11,580 nt of DNA from JALHTV01 sp049510055 (lineage in GTDB: Bacteria; Planctomycetota; Phycisphaerae; SM23-33). How positions within the stretch are numbered: position 1 is the first letter of the stretch; each line of letters opens with the position of its first letter. Under the pieces are notes generated by a model. The model was not told the DNA's origin. It was given only the letters and a program-made list of their open reading frames with translations, and made no database searches. The translations under genes and the position numbers were made by a program. Where the stretch lies: contig JBEKZI010000070.1 of assembly GCA_049510055.1 (NCBI GenBank), positions 1 to 11,580 of the forward strand. Reading direction: 5' to 3'. Shown here piece after piece: positions 1 through 6,478 of the stretch.

Positions 1-2024
1 TTGAAGCTTCCGCCCATCGAACCGCCGGTGGCGGTGATGAGGGTGAACTTATCGCCCTGGCCCGGCCGGTAGCCGTTGGTGGAAGTATCCGTCACCACCA
101 GCGTCGCCAGCGCCGTGCCAAGGTTCACCGTTCCACCGGTGACGTTCAGCAGCGCGTTCTTCGAAGCCGAAGCCAACTCCATTTCCACGGTGGACGTTCC
201 GCCGTTGAAGATTTGCAGACCGGAATTGGCGTCCGTTCCGTTGAGGGTGACGGACGCGTTGGCACCGACCTTCAGATACGCCTTATTGGCGTAGTTGGGA
301 TCGCACCGCTCCAGCATGTGGATTGAAGGGGCGATGAAGGTGCCGCCGGTGATCCTCAGTGTGCCTTCCGTTTGATACGAGCCACCCGTTGCGGACGTCC
401 CGCGGAAGCCCACAAAGACCGGCATCTGGACGTCATTGGCGCCGCTGGGGCTGGGATAGGACACCTTGAAGTAGCCGTCGGTCATGTCGAATATGCCGAC
501 GGTCGCGACGGGGGTCCCACCGTCGCCGCTGCCGATGGCTACCCACTTCCTGGGCGCGGTGATGTTCACCGACCCGCCATTGAGATTGAATCTACCCGTG
601 CCGCCTTTCAGGCTCACCTCCAGGTCCCCGGCTACGTTGATGCACGACGTGCTGCCGCTGATGGTGACCGTGCCGTCCGCGTTGCCGTCCGCATAGCCGC
701 CGGCGATGCGGAAGCCGGTATTGCCGTTTCCAGACTCGGCGGTATCTGTAATCGTCAACGTCCCGCCGTTGGAGATGGTTAAAATGCCTTGGCCGTTCGC
801 GCCTACCGTGACACGGTCATACGAATACAACGATCCACCATCCTTGATGTTAAGGACTCCCTTGGGGCTAGGCCCATACGCATAGTTAATATAGTCTGAG
901 GTGTAGCTTCCATACGCTCCCGCCAGAGTGACCCCCCTGACGCGCGTAGACCCGCCGGTGAGATTGAAGGTTCCCTCGCCGCTGTTGTAGCCTATGCACA
1001 GGGCGTTGTAGGCTACTGTCGTTGTCGCCAGGAACGTGCCGCCATCCATGTTCATAACGCCCACGGCACGGCCGGCGGTGGGATTCCAACCGAATCCTAT
1101 GCGAACTTTGTCACTGCATTGCAGCTGGCCACCGTGTAGGTCGTACTCGCCATAGGTCGGCAGCAGACCGGTGGTGCCGGCGCTTTGGGCCAGGCCGATG
1201 GCCACCTGCGCGGCGCTCACCCCGGAGGACCCCGATGCGATCGTGCCGCCTGTCTGAACGAATAGGCCGGTGCCGTAGGTGCCCACCTGGAACTTGTAGG
1301 GGAGGGCCAGCGATCCGCCGCCGAAGGTGAAGCTGCCGCGGCTGCCGTTGAGCCCTATGTTGAGTTGGGCGTTACCAGGCTGGATGATCGCTCCATTGGT
1401 CATGGTGAACTCGCTCCAACTGCCGGTACCGTTGCCGATATTGATGTTGGCGGAGTTCTTGAGACTTACGTAGCCACCGCTCTGCACGAACCTGGCCGTC
1501 CCGCCGTTTGCCCCGGCGTTGCCTCCGAGGTTCAGGACGGTCGCGTCGACTCCACCCGGCAGGGAGTAATCGACAATCAAGCTGCCCCCTGAGAGATCGT
1601 AGTAACTGTTGGTAGCCGTGCCAGAGGCACTCATGAGGAGCGCCGGAGTCGTGATGACGCCGCTGCTCTGGTGAACCGTGCCACCGTAGGCTTGGCCTAT
1701 GACAAAGTTACCGTCGGTGCCGCCGCCGGTTGTCCCCATGGTCAGCGACGCACTGCCTTGCACATACAGGGTGCCGCTGGAAGCACTGCCGCCCTCCGGC
1801 CCGCCGATCCGCAGCGAAACGATGTTAGGCTCGGCAGAGTCGATCGTGACGACGCCGCCGTTGCGGACGAAAGCCTGCTCGTTGTTCGGTACGGAGCCGC
1901 CGCTCCAGTTGCCGGTCCCACCGTAGTTGCCGTTGGCGACATTCCAGTCTTCATCTGCCCAGGCGACGGCGGCCGACGCTAGCACAAACATCAGGCACGT
2001 CAAAAGGGTGATCTTGTGTTTCAT
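1..2024 (-). CDS. Secreted beta-strand-repeat (autotransporter/PEP-CTERM-like) surface protein, 3' end outside window
   Basis: One uninterrupted frame of 674 codons runs from ATG at 2024 to the left edge without a stop, so the C-terminus is missing. The start at 2024 is preferred because AGGAG lies 7 nt upstream; the in-frame ATG at 2030 is only 1 nt from it. The protein begins with a signal peptide: MKHK, a hydrophobic stretch at residues 5-20, and a likely cleavage after AWA at residue 23. The rest is Gly/Ser/Thr/Asn-rich, with irregular repeats built on GG(S/T) followed by a short beta strand (for example near residues 147, 173, 183, 259, 298, 328, 357, 396, 420, 483 and 560). This is typical of a right-handed beta-helix or autotransporter-associated strand repeats. 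Residues 651-674 (GYRPGQGDKFTLITATGG, then SMGGSF) resemble the closing segment of such domains. Large exported proteins of this kind are common in Planctomycetota and often end in a PEP-CTERM anchor, which cannot be seen here. The family call is by pattern; the precise function is unknown. Confidence 0.8.
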   Translation of the reverse strand, partial: MKHKITLLTCLMFVLASAAVAWADEDWNVANGNYGGTGNWSGGSVPNNEQAFVRNGGVVTIDSAEPNIVSLRIGGPEGGSASSGTLYVQGSASLTMGTTGGGTDGNFVIGQAYGGTVHQSSGVITTPALLMSASGTATNSYYDLSGGSLIVDYSLPGGVDATVLNLGGNAGANGGTARFVQSGGYVSLKNSANINIGNGTGSWSEFTMTNGAIIQPGNAQLNIGLNGSRGSFTFGGGSLALPYKFQVGTYGTGLFVQTGGTIASGSSGVSAAQVAIGLAQSAGTTGLLPTYGEYDLHGGQLQCSDKVRIGFGWNPTAGRAVGVMNMDGGTFLATTTVAYNALCIGYNSGEGTFNLTGGSTRVRGVTLAGAYGSYTSDYINYAYGPSPKGVLNIKDGGSLYSYDRVTVGANGQGILTISNGGTLTITDTAESGNGNTGFRIAGGYADGNADGTVTISGSTSCINVAGDLEVSLKGGTGRFNLNGGSVNITAPRKWVAIGSGDGGTPVATVGIFDMTDGYFKVSYPSPSGANDVQMPVFVGFRGTSATGGSYQTEGTLRITGGTFIAPSIHMLERCDPNYANKAYLKVGANASVTLNGTDANSGLQIFNGGTSTVEMELASASKNALLNVTGGTVNLGTALATLVVTDTSTNGYRPGQGDKFTLITATGGSMGGSF

Positions 2025-2270
2025 TTCCATGCTCCTTTCATTGGAAGTGCGGCGTGTGCCGTTATCTTCGTGTCACCCATAACGCTCCTAGCCGGGCCGG
2101 TGGCTCGATGTGACCACCTCAACGACCGCCACCTGCGGAACACAAAAACCCAACCCCCTCCTCCCAAACAGACGTGGGTGGGAGCGGTCTTTGTCCATCC
2201 GGCGCGTTTACGACACGGTCTCCGTTCGAGGGGTCCTACCAGAAACGATATGCCGCGAGAATACCGCAGA

Positions 2271-2299
2271 ATTATAACATCGGGAGCGACCAGCGTCCA
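2271..2299 (-). promoter_or_regulatory. Candidate sigma70-type promoter for the secreted repeat protein
   Basis: Read on the minus strand, TGGACG (2299-2294) is followed after exactly 17 nt by a perfect TATAAT (2276-2271). It is preceded by TG one base upstream, an extended -10 arrangement. Transcription would begin near 2264 and leave a leader of about 240 nt before the ATG at 2024. The -10 match is strong and the -35 is 4 of 6. No mapping data are available. Confidence 0.5.
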
Positions 2300-2484
2300 G
2301 TGCCGAGTAAGGTCGGTTCACGTTTTTTTTGGCCCTTTTGTGGCTTTTTTGGAGCAATGGCGCGGAGCCGACACGGCCTTTTTAAGGCCCAAAATCGCGG
2401 TGCGTTGCAGTCTTTGATGCCATTGACGGATCCCACGCTTAAAGGCGTCAAGCTCGTCGGACGCGACCGCCGGCCGCAAACGGC

Positions 2485-2513
2485 TTGACGGAATCGGCGG
2501 GGAGGTGTACAAG
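2485..2513 (+). promoter_or_regulatory. Candidate promoter for ilvC
   Basis: TTGACG (2485-2490, 5 of 6) and TACAAG (2508-2513, 4 of 6) are separated by 17 nt. Initiation near 2520 would give a short leader of about 40 nt. No leader peptide rich in Leu, Ile or Val codons and no attenuator stem was seen, so classical branched-chain attenuation is not supported. Confidence 0.45.
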
Positions 2514-2561
2514 AACGCTCTTTCGCGAACTGTCCGGCGCACGGATATAGGAGGCCATCAC

Positions 2562-3578
2562 ATGGCAGAATTGAAGATCCTTTACGACAAGGACGGTTCC
2601 CTCCAGCCGCTGAAGGGCAAGACCGTCGCGATCATCGGTTTCGGCAGCCAGGGGCACGCCCACGCTCAGAACCTCCGCGACAGCGGCATCCGCGTGATCG
2701 TCTCCGAACTGCCCAAGACGCATAACTACGACCTGGCCGTCAAGGCCGGTTTCAAGCCCGTCTCAGCCGCCGAGGCCACCCGCGACGGCGACCTGATCGT
2801 CATCACGCTGCCCGATGAGGTCCAGGGGATGGTGTTCAAAAAGGACATCGAGCCGAACCTCAAGCCGGGCAAGGCGATGGGCTTTTGCCACGGGTTCAAC
2901 ATCCACTTCAAGCAGATCGTCCCCCCGGCCGGCGTGGACGTGGTCATGATCGCCCCCAAGGGCCCCGGCCACACGGTGCGGAGCTGCTACCAGGAAGGCA
3001 GCGGCGTGCCCTGCCTGATTGCCGTGGAGAAAAACGAAACCGGCAAGGCCCATGACATTGCCCTGGCCTGGGGCATCGGCGTCGGCGGCGGCCGGGCCGG
3101 CATCATCGAGACCACCTTCAAGGAAGAGACCGAGACCGACCTGTTCGGCGAGCAGGTGGTGCTGTGCGGCGGCCTGACGGCGCTGGTGAAGGCGGGCTTC
3201 GAGACGCTCACCGAGGCGGGCTATCAGCCGGGCATCGCCTACTTCGAGGTGCTGCACGAGTTGCTGCTGATTATCAAGCTGATGGCCGAGGGCGGCATCA
3301 GCTACATGCGATACAGCATCTCCAACACGGCCGAGTACGGCGACCTCACCCGCGGGCCGCGGATCATCAACGACGCCACCCGCGCGGAAATGAAGAAAAT
3401 CCTCAAGGCCATCCAGGACGGCTCGTTCGCCAAGGAGTGGCTGGAGGAATGCCGCAAGGGTAAGCCCAACTTCAAGCGGCTCTACGAGGCCGACAAGAAC
3501 CATCCCATCGAGGTCGTCGGCCGCCGGCTCCGCAAGATGTTCTCCTGGATGGAAGCCAAAGAAGTGCCGGAAGAGTAA
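2562..3578 (+). CDS. ilvC: Ketol-acid reductoisomerase, class I (IlvC)
   Basis: This 338-residue enzyme catalyses the Mg2+-dependent isomerisation and reduction of 2-acetolactate and 2-aceto-2-hydroxybutyrate, the second common step of valine/isoleucine synthesis. The ATG at 2562 is chosen over an in-frame ATG at 2505 because AGGAGG (2549-2554) sits 7 nt before it and the length then matches class I enzymes. The N-terminal Rossmann domain has GFGSQG at 26-31. The C-terminal knotted domain carries the expected catalytic and metal ligands: His110 in CHGFNIHF, Lys133 in APKGPGHTVR, Asp193 and Glu197 in TDLFGEQ, Glu229 and Glu233 in YFEVLHE, and the Ser-bearing motif YSISNTAEYGD at 251-261. The cofactor-specificity loop after the second strand is unusual: ELPKTHN (49-55) has an acidic residue and no Arg or phosphate-binding serines, which suggests NADH preference. 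No ilvB/ilvN/ilvD neighbours are present, so the pathway is dispersed in this genome. Confidence 0.97.
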   Translation: MAELKILYDKDGSLQPLKGKTVAIIGFGSQGHAHAQNLRDSGIRVIVSELPKTHNYDLAVKAGFKPVSAAEATRDGDLIVITLPDEVQGMVFKKDIEPNLKPGKAMGFCHGFNIHFKQIVPPAGVDVVMIAPKGPGHTVRSCYQEGSGVPCLIAVEKNETGKAHDIALAWGIGVGGGRAGIIETTFKEETETDLFGEQVVLCGGLTALVKAGFETLTEAGYQPGIAYFEVLHELLLIIKLMAEGGISYMRYSISNTAEYGDLTRGPRIINDATRAEMKKILKAIQDGSFAKEWLEECRKGKPNFKRLYEADKNHPIEVVGRRLRKMFSWMEAKEVPEE

Positions 3579-3612
3579 AGACTGACGGGAGGGGAAAAGC
3601 CGCGGTAATGGA

Positions 3613-3683
3613 TGCCCTTCGACTCGCAGGGCTCGCTCAGGGCATTCGACTCCGCCTGGGCCAAGCCCTCGCGGAGTCGAATG
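3613..3683. repeat. REP-like block with two tandem inverted repeats abutting the tRNA
   Basis: CATTCGACTCCGC (3643-3655) is perfectly complementary to GCGGAGTCGAATG (3671-3683), a 13-bp stem with a 15-nt loop. Just upstream, TGCCCT (3613-3618) pairs with AGGGCA (3639-3644), so the two stems share a base or two. CTTCGACTC and TTCGACTC recur at both ends. The pattern resembles dispersed REP-type intergenic repeats of several bacterial groups; this is from recollection, not a search. The second stem includes the last two bases of the tRNA gene, so it could also end or process the tRNA transcript. There is no T tract after it. Confidence 0.55.
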
Positions 3684-3754
3684 GAGCCGATGGGATTTGA
3701 ACCCATGACCTTCTGCATGCCATGCAGACGCGCTCCCAGCTGCGCCACGGCCCC
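3682..3754 (-). tRNA. tRNA-Ala (anticodon GGC)
   Basis: The minus strand folds into a full cloverleaf of 73 nt. The acceptor GGGGCCG pairs with CGGCTCC and contains the G3:U70 wobble pair that is the alanine identity element; A73 is the discriminator. The anticodon stem TCTGC/GCAGA encloses the loop ATGGCAT, giving anticodon GGC, which reads GCC. The T arm is ATGGG-TTCAAAT-CCCAT. CCA is not encoded; the next bases are TTC, so CCA must be added after transcription. No other tRNA lies nearby. Confidence 0.96.
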
Positions 3755-3771
3755 GGACTGGTCTGGTCGTT

Positions 3772-3799
3772 TGTATCCTACGGGCCGGGGGGGCGTCAA
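3772..3799 (-). promoter_or_regulatory. Weak candidate promoter for tRNA-Ala
   Basis: On the minus strand, TTGACG (3799-3794) is followed after 16 nt by GATACA (3777-3772), about 18 nt before the mature tRNA 5' end. The -35 is good. The -10 matches only 3 of 6, and the spacer is almost all G and C. Confidence 0.3.
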
Positions 3800-3830
3800 G
3801 GATTTCGGCGGGGAGGATTAAGAAAGCTCT

Positions 3831-3858
3831 TTTACTTGCCTATGATTATGTCTATGAT
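3831..3858 (+). promoter_or_regulatory. Candidate promoter for the RNA-binding protein gene
   Basis: TTTACT (3831-3836) and TATGAT (3853-3858, 5 of 6) are spaced by 16 nt in a locally AT-rich stretch. Initiation near 3865 would leave a leader of about 85 nt, and that leader contains the palindrome at 3881-3895. Confidence 0.45.
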
Positions 3859-3880
3859 ACGGCTTCCTGGCACTGGGTCC

Positions 3881-3895
3881 TGGTAACGGTTACCA
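3881..3895. promoter_or_regulatory. Perfect 15-bp palindrome, possible operator
   Basis: TGGTAACGGTTACCA has seven matched base pairs around a central G. The shape and the GTAAC half-site resemble operators of LacI/GntR-type (GalR-LacI family) repressors. It lies just downstream of the candidate promoter, where bound protein would block transcription. In RNA it could form only a hairpin with a 1-nt loop, so a DNA-binding site is more likely than an RNA stem. No regulator gene is in the window. Confidence 0.4.
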
Positions 3896-3950
3896 ATCGG
3901 CCGCTGCGCCACAGTACACGCCCTTAGACGGGCACATGGTAGGACATCGA

Positions 3951-4313
3951 ATGAACATCTATGTGGGCAATCTGTCGTTCTCGACAACCGAGGAAGAGCT
4001 CAAGGGGCTCTTCGCCGGTTTCGGGCAGGTCAATTCTGTCAGCATCATCAAGGATAAGTTCAGCGGCGAATCACGAGGGTTCGGCTTCGTGGAAATGCCC
4101 AACGCGACTGAAGGGCAGGCGGCTGTTGCCCAGCTCAACGGGAAGGACGTCGGCGGCCGGGCTCTGAAGGTGAACGAAGCCCGCAGCCAGGCCGGCGGCG
4201 GTGGCGCCGGCGGCGGTGGCGGCGGCGGCGCTCGTCGTGGCGGCGGCGGTGGTGGTGGCCGTCGTGGCGGCGGCGGTGGCGGTGGCGGCGGCGGCCGCGA
4301 CCGGCAGTGGTAA
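3951..4313 (+). CDS. Glycine-rich RRM RNA-binding protein
   Basis: This 120-residue protein has a single RNA recognition motif followed by a low-complexity tail. RNP2 is IYVGNL (3-8) and RNP1 is RGFGFVEM (42-49), with the aromatic residues that stack on RNA in place; the final aromatic position of RNP1 is Met. The fold ends near residue 77 (ALKVNEA). Residues 82-120 are almost all Gly with RR pairs at 95-96 and 104-105 and end in RDRQW. Such RRM-Gly proteins occur in cyanobacteria, planctomycetes and other bacteria, where several are cold-inducible and thought to act as RNA chaperones. The ATG at 3951 is preferred over ATG at 3936 because AGGA (3941-3944) lies 6 nt upstream and the RRM starts at once. 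Its targets are not known. Confidence 0.93.
   Translation: MNIYVGNLSFSTTEEELKGLFAGFGQVNSVSIIKDKFSGESRGFGFVEMPNATEGQAAVAQLNGKDVGGRALKVNEARSQAGGGGAGGGGGGGARRGGGGGGGRRGGGGGGGGGGRDRQW
4192..4298 (+). repeat. GGC/GGT low-complexity repeat encoding the Gly/Arg tail
   Basis: This is a run of nearly pure GGN codons, mostly GGC and GGT, interrupted by CGT/CGC-type Arg codons in two places. It belongs to the RRM protein gene. It is prone to slippage and produces long open shadow frames on the other strand. Confidence 0.85.
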
Positions 4314-4352
4314 GCCGGCACCAGACCCTGCAACGTATCCGACAGTAAAGGG

Positions 4353-4367
4353 CCCGCCTCCGGCGGG
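4353..4367 (+). terminator. GC hairpin between the RRM gene and purN
   Basis: CCCGCC-TCC-GGCGGG forms a 6-bp all-GC stem with a 3-nt loop, 40 nt after the RRM stop. The following TACTTG has no T run, so it is at best a weak or factor-assisted terminator, or a processing stem within a shared transcript. Confidence 0.35.
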
Positions 4368-4434
4368 TACTTGCGATCCATCCTGCGACCGGCGTCGATT
4401 GACGTACGAGAGGCGCCGGCTTCTCAGTCTTCCT

Positions 4435-5073
4435 ATGCCGGCGCAAGGCGACAACAACGTCAAAGCCGTCCGCCTGGGCGTGCTGATCAGCGGCAGCGGG
4501 CGGACGCTGATGAACATCCAGCGGTTGATCGAAGCCGGCCAGTTGCCGGCCCAGGTCGCGGTGGTGGTTGCCTCGCGCCGCTGCAAGGGCGAGGAGTTGG
4601 CTCGCCAGGCCGGGCTGAAGACGGAGCTCGTGCCTTATCGCAAGGCGGCCGACCTCCAGGAGTACTCCCGGCGCATCACGGCTGCCCTGGATGCCGCCGG
4701 CGTGGACCTGGTCGTCCTGGCCGGGTTCCTGTCCCTCTGGCACATCCCGCCGCATTATCTGGGACGGGTCATCAACATCCACCCCGCGCTGCTGCCCAAC
4801 TTCGGCGGGCACGGCATGTACGGGCACTTCGTCCACGAGGCCGTGCTGGCGGCCGGGTGCAAGGTCTCCGGCTGCACGGTGCACTTCGTGACCAACGAAT
4901 ACGATCGTGGGCCGATCATTCTCCAGCGCACGGCGCCCGTGCTGGAAGGCGACACGCCCGAGGCGCTGGCCGATCGCGTGTTTCAGGAAGAATTGTTGGC
5001 CATGCCGCAGGCCATTCGTCTGTTCGCCGAGGGCCGGCTGCACATCGAGGGCGACGTGGTCCGCGTCCGCTGA
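4435..5073 (+). CDS. purN: Phosphoribosylglycinamide formyltransferase (PurN)
   Basis: This enzyme transfers the formyl group of 10-formyltetrahydrofolate to glycinamide ribonucleotide, the third step of purine synthesis. From ATG 4435 the product is 212 residues, about the size of the E. coli enzyme. The phosphate-binding loop is ISGSGRTLMN (18-27). The catalytic triad is present: Asn114 and His116 in INIHPALLPN and Asp157 in NEYDRGPI. The segment after it, FGGHGMYG (123-130), replaces the more usual PGLHTHR-like loop but keeps the folate/ribotide pocket position. There is no clear Shine-Dalgarno sequence before ATG 4435. The frame stays open upstream through the GC-rich tail of the RRM gene, but that part has no resemblance to PurN. 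It lies 121 bp after the RRM gene and 89 bp before aroA. Confidence 0.93.
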   Translation: MPAQGDNNVKAVRLGVLISGSGRTLMNIQRLIEAGQLPAQVAVVVASRRCKGEELARQAGLKTELVPYRKAADLQEYSRRITAALDAAGVDLVVLAGFLSLWHIPPHYLGRVINIHPALLPNFGGHGMYGHFVHEAVLAAGCKVSGCTVHFVTNEYDRGPIILQRTAPVLEGDTPEALADRVFQEELLAMPQAIRLFAEGRLHIEGDVVRVR

Positions 5074-5107
5074 GCGGCTGGACCGGCCCGCCGGCAATGC
5101 GATAGCC

Positions 5108-5136
5108 TTGCAACGGTTCCCGGCCACCCGTACGAT
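5108..5136 (+). promoter_or_regulatory. Weak candidate promoter for aroA-aroC
   Basis: TTGCAA (5108-5113) and TACGAT (5131-5136) are spaced by 17 nt, each matching 4 of 6. Initiation near 5143 would leave about 20 nt before the ATG. It may instead be chance, with aroA read through from purN. Confidence 0.3.
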
Positions 5137-5162
5137 ACCCCCCTACGAAGTCGGGAGGCCCA

Positions 5163-6443
5163 ATGAACTTGCTGATAGGCCCATCGCCGAATCTTCGGGG
5201 CGCGGTCAAGGTCCCCCCCAACAAGTCGCACTCGTTCCGCGCGCTGATTATGGCCGCCCTGGCTGAGGGCACCAGCAAGATCACCGCCCCGATGGTCTCC
5301 AACGACTGGATGCGCGGCGTGGAGGCGCTGGAGATGTTCGGTGCCGGCATCGATCCCAAGGCCGGGAACATCTGGCACGTCACGGGCACCGCCGGCTGCC
5401 TGGCCGTCCCCGACGAGGTGATGGACTGCGGCAACAGCGGCATCATCCTGCGGTTCTTCATGGCCCTGGCGGCCTGCTGCGAAGGCTACACGGTCCTGAC
5501 CGGCGACGAATCGCTGCGGCACATCCGCCTGTGCCAGCCGCTGATCGACGCGCTGAACGCCCTGGGTGCCTGGGCGGTTTCGACCAAGGGCGACGGCCAC
5601 GCCCCGGTGGTCGTCCGCGGCAAGCTGCGCGGCGGCCGGGCGGAAATCGACGGGCTGGACAGCCAGCCGGTCTCGGCCCTACTGATCGCCTCCGCCCTGG
5701 CCGAGGCGCCCACGGAATTGGCCGTCCGCCGGCCCGGCGAGAAACCCTGGGTGGCCCTGACGATGGACTGGCTGCGCCGCTGCGGCGTGGAGTTCAGCAA
5801 CCAAAATTACGAGCTGTACCGCGTCCGCGGGAACAGCCGCTGGAAGGCCTTCGACTGCCGCATTCCGCTGGATTGGTCCGCGGCGCTGTACCCCCTGGCC
5901 GCCGCCCTGATCACGCCCGACAGCGAGATTCAGTTGCCCGGCATGGACTTCGATGACGTCCAGGGCGACAAGGAAGTGGTCAACGTCCTGAAATCCATGG
6001 GCGCCGACATTGAGGTGCGCGGCGACGCCGTCGTCGCCCGCTCCAGCCGCCTGGTCGGCCGGGAAATCGACTGCAACGACTTCATCGACCAGTTCCTGCT
6101 CCTGGCCGTCCTGGGCGCCTACGCTGAGGGCGAAACGCTGCTGACCAACGCCGAAGTCTGCCGGCACAAGGAGTGCGACCGCATCGCCGAGATCTGCCGG
6201 TCGCTGAAGGCCATGGGCGCCGACGTCCAGGAGCGGCCCGACGGGCTGCTCGTCCGCCGCAGCCGCCTGCACGGGGCCAAGCTCGACAGCCGCAGCGATC
6301 ACCGGCTGGTCATGGCTTTGTCCGTGGCCGCCTTGGGCGTGTCGGGCTCGTCGCTGGTGTCCGACATCGAGTGCATCAAGAAAACGTTTCCCAACTTCGT
6401 GGAGCAGATGCAGGCCGTCGGCTGCGACATGCAGACCGAATAG
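5163..6443 (+). CDS. aroA: 3-phosphoshikimate 1-carboxyvinyltransferase (EPSP synthase, AroA)
   Basis: This 426-residue enzyme condenses shikimate-3-phosphate with phosphoenolpyruvate, the sixth step of the shikimate pathway and the target of glyphosate. The start has GGGAGG (5153-5158) 4 nt upstream. Residues matching the E. coli active site are visible: Lys21, Ser22 and Arg26 (NKSHSFR), Asp48, the SQPVSALL motif at 167-174, Asp309 (FIDQFLLLAVLGA), Glu337 and Arg340 (KECDRI), His380-Arg381 (SDHRLVM) and Lys407 (CIKKTFPNF). The PEP/glyphosate loop is CGNSGIILRFF (89-99). Compared with E. coli GNAGTAMRP, Gly96 is kept (Gly93), but Thr97 is Ile94 and Pro101 is Phe98. Those are the two positions changed in the glyphosate-insensitive TIPS variants. 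It belongs to neither the textbook class I nor the CP4 sequence at this loop. aroC follows 35 bp later, probably on the same transcript. Confidence 0.95.
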   Translation: MNLLIGPSPNLRGAVKVPPNKSHSFRALIMAALAEGTSKITAPMVSNDWMRGVEALEMFGAGIDPKAGNIWHVTGTAGCLAVPDEVMDCGNSGIILRFFMALAACCEGYTVLTGDESLRHIRLCQPLIDALNALGAWAVSTKGDGHAPVVVRGKLRGGRAEIDGLDSQPVSALLIASALAEAPTELAVRRPGEKPWVALTMDWLRRCGVEFSNQNYELYRVRGNSRWKAFDCRIPLDWSAALYPLAAALITPDSEIQLPGMDFDDVQGDKEVVNVLKSMGADIEVRGDAVVARSSRLVGREIDCNDFIDQFLLLAVLGAYAEGETLLTNAEVCRHKECDRIAEICRSLKAMGADVQERPDGLLVRRSRLHGAKLDSRSDHRLVMALSVAALGVSGSSLVSDIECIKKTFPNFVEQMQAVGCDMQTE

Positions 6444-6478
6444 CCCTGTCCCGCGAAGGAACATCAAGGAACCCAACG

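Larger units (their letters stand above)
2025..2561. other. Divergent intergenic region without a convincing gene
   Basis: This gap separates the minus-strand repeat-protein gene from ilvC. No frame in it has both a plausible ribosome site and coding character. It holds the two promoters listed separately. In the minus-strand leader there is a CTCCCA/TGGGAG inverted repeat (2161-2166 with 2179-2184). T-rich tracts on the plus strand lie at 2323-2350, and the perfect palindrome GGCCTT-TTT-AAGGCC is at 2375-2389. The T tracts resemble terminator tails, but no known plus-strand gene lies upstream and no strong stem precedes them, so their role is open. Confidence 0.5.

Noticed and set aside
372..1982. 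Several plus-strand frames of 70-136 codons
   Set aside because: All lie antisense to the continuous 674-codon secreted-protein frame, which has a signal peptide and coherent repeats; none has a convincing start.
2505..2561. 19-residue N-terminal extension of IlvC
   Set aside because: The upstream ATG overlaps the predicted promoter -10, while AGGAGG sits correctly before ATG 2562.
2763..3503. 246-codon minus-strand frame
   Set aside because: It is fully antisense to ilvC, which has every family motif. The His/Leu/Ala-rich product is a typical shadow.
4201..4298. Possible CRISPR or minisatellite array
   Set aside because: The repetition is GGN codons of the Gly tail without fixed repeat units or spacers.
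4135..5127. 330-codon open frame on the minus strand
   Set aside because: It lies opposite the RRM tail and purN. Its product is Arg/His-rich low complexity, as expected from the complement of GC-rich codons, and it has no ribosome site or family features.
6173..6478. N-terminal extension of AroC by about 102 residues
   Set aside because: It lies in another frame of aroA, is Arg/Pro-rich, and the canonical AroC N-terminus begins right after AAGGA at ATG 6479.
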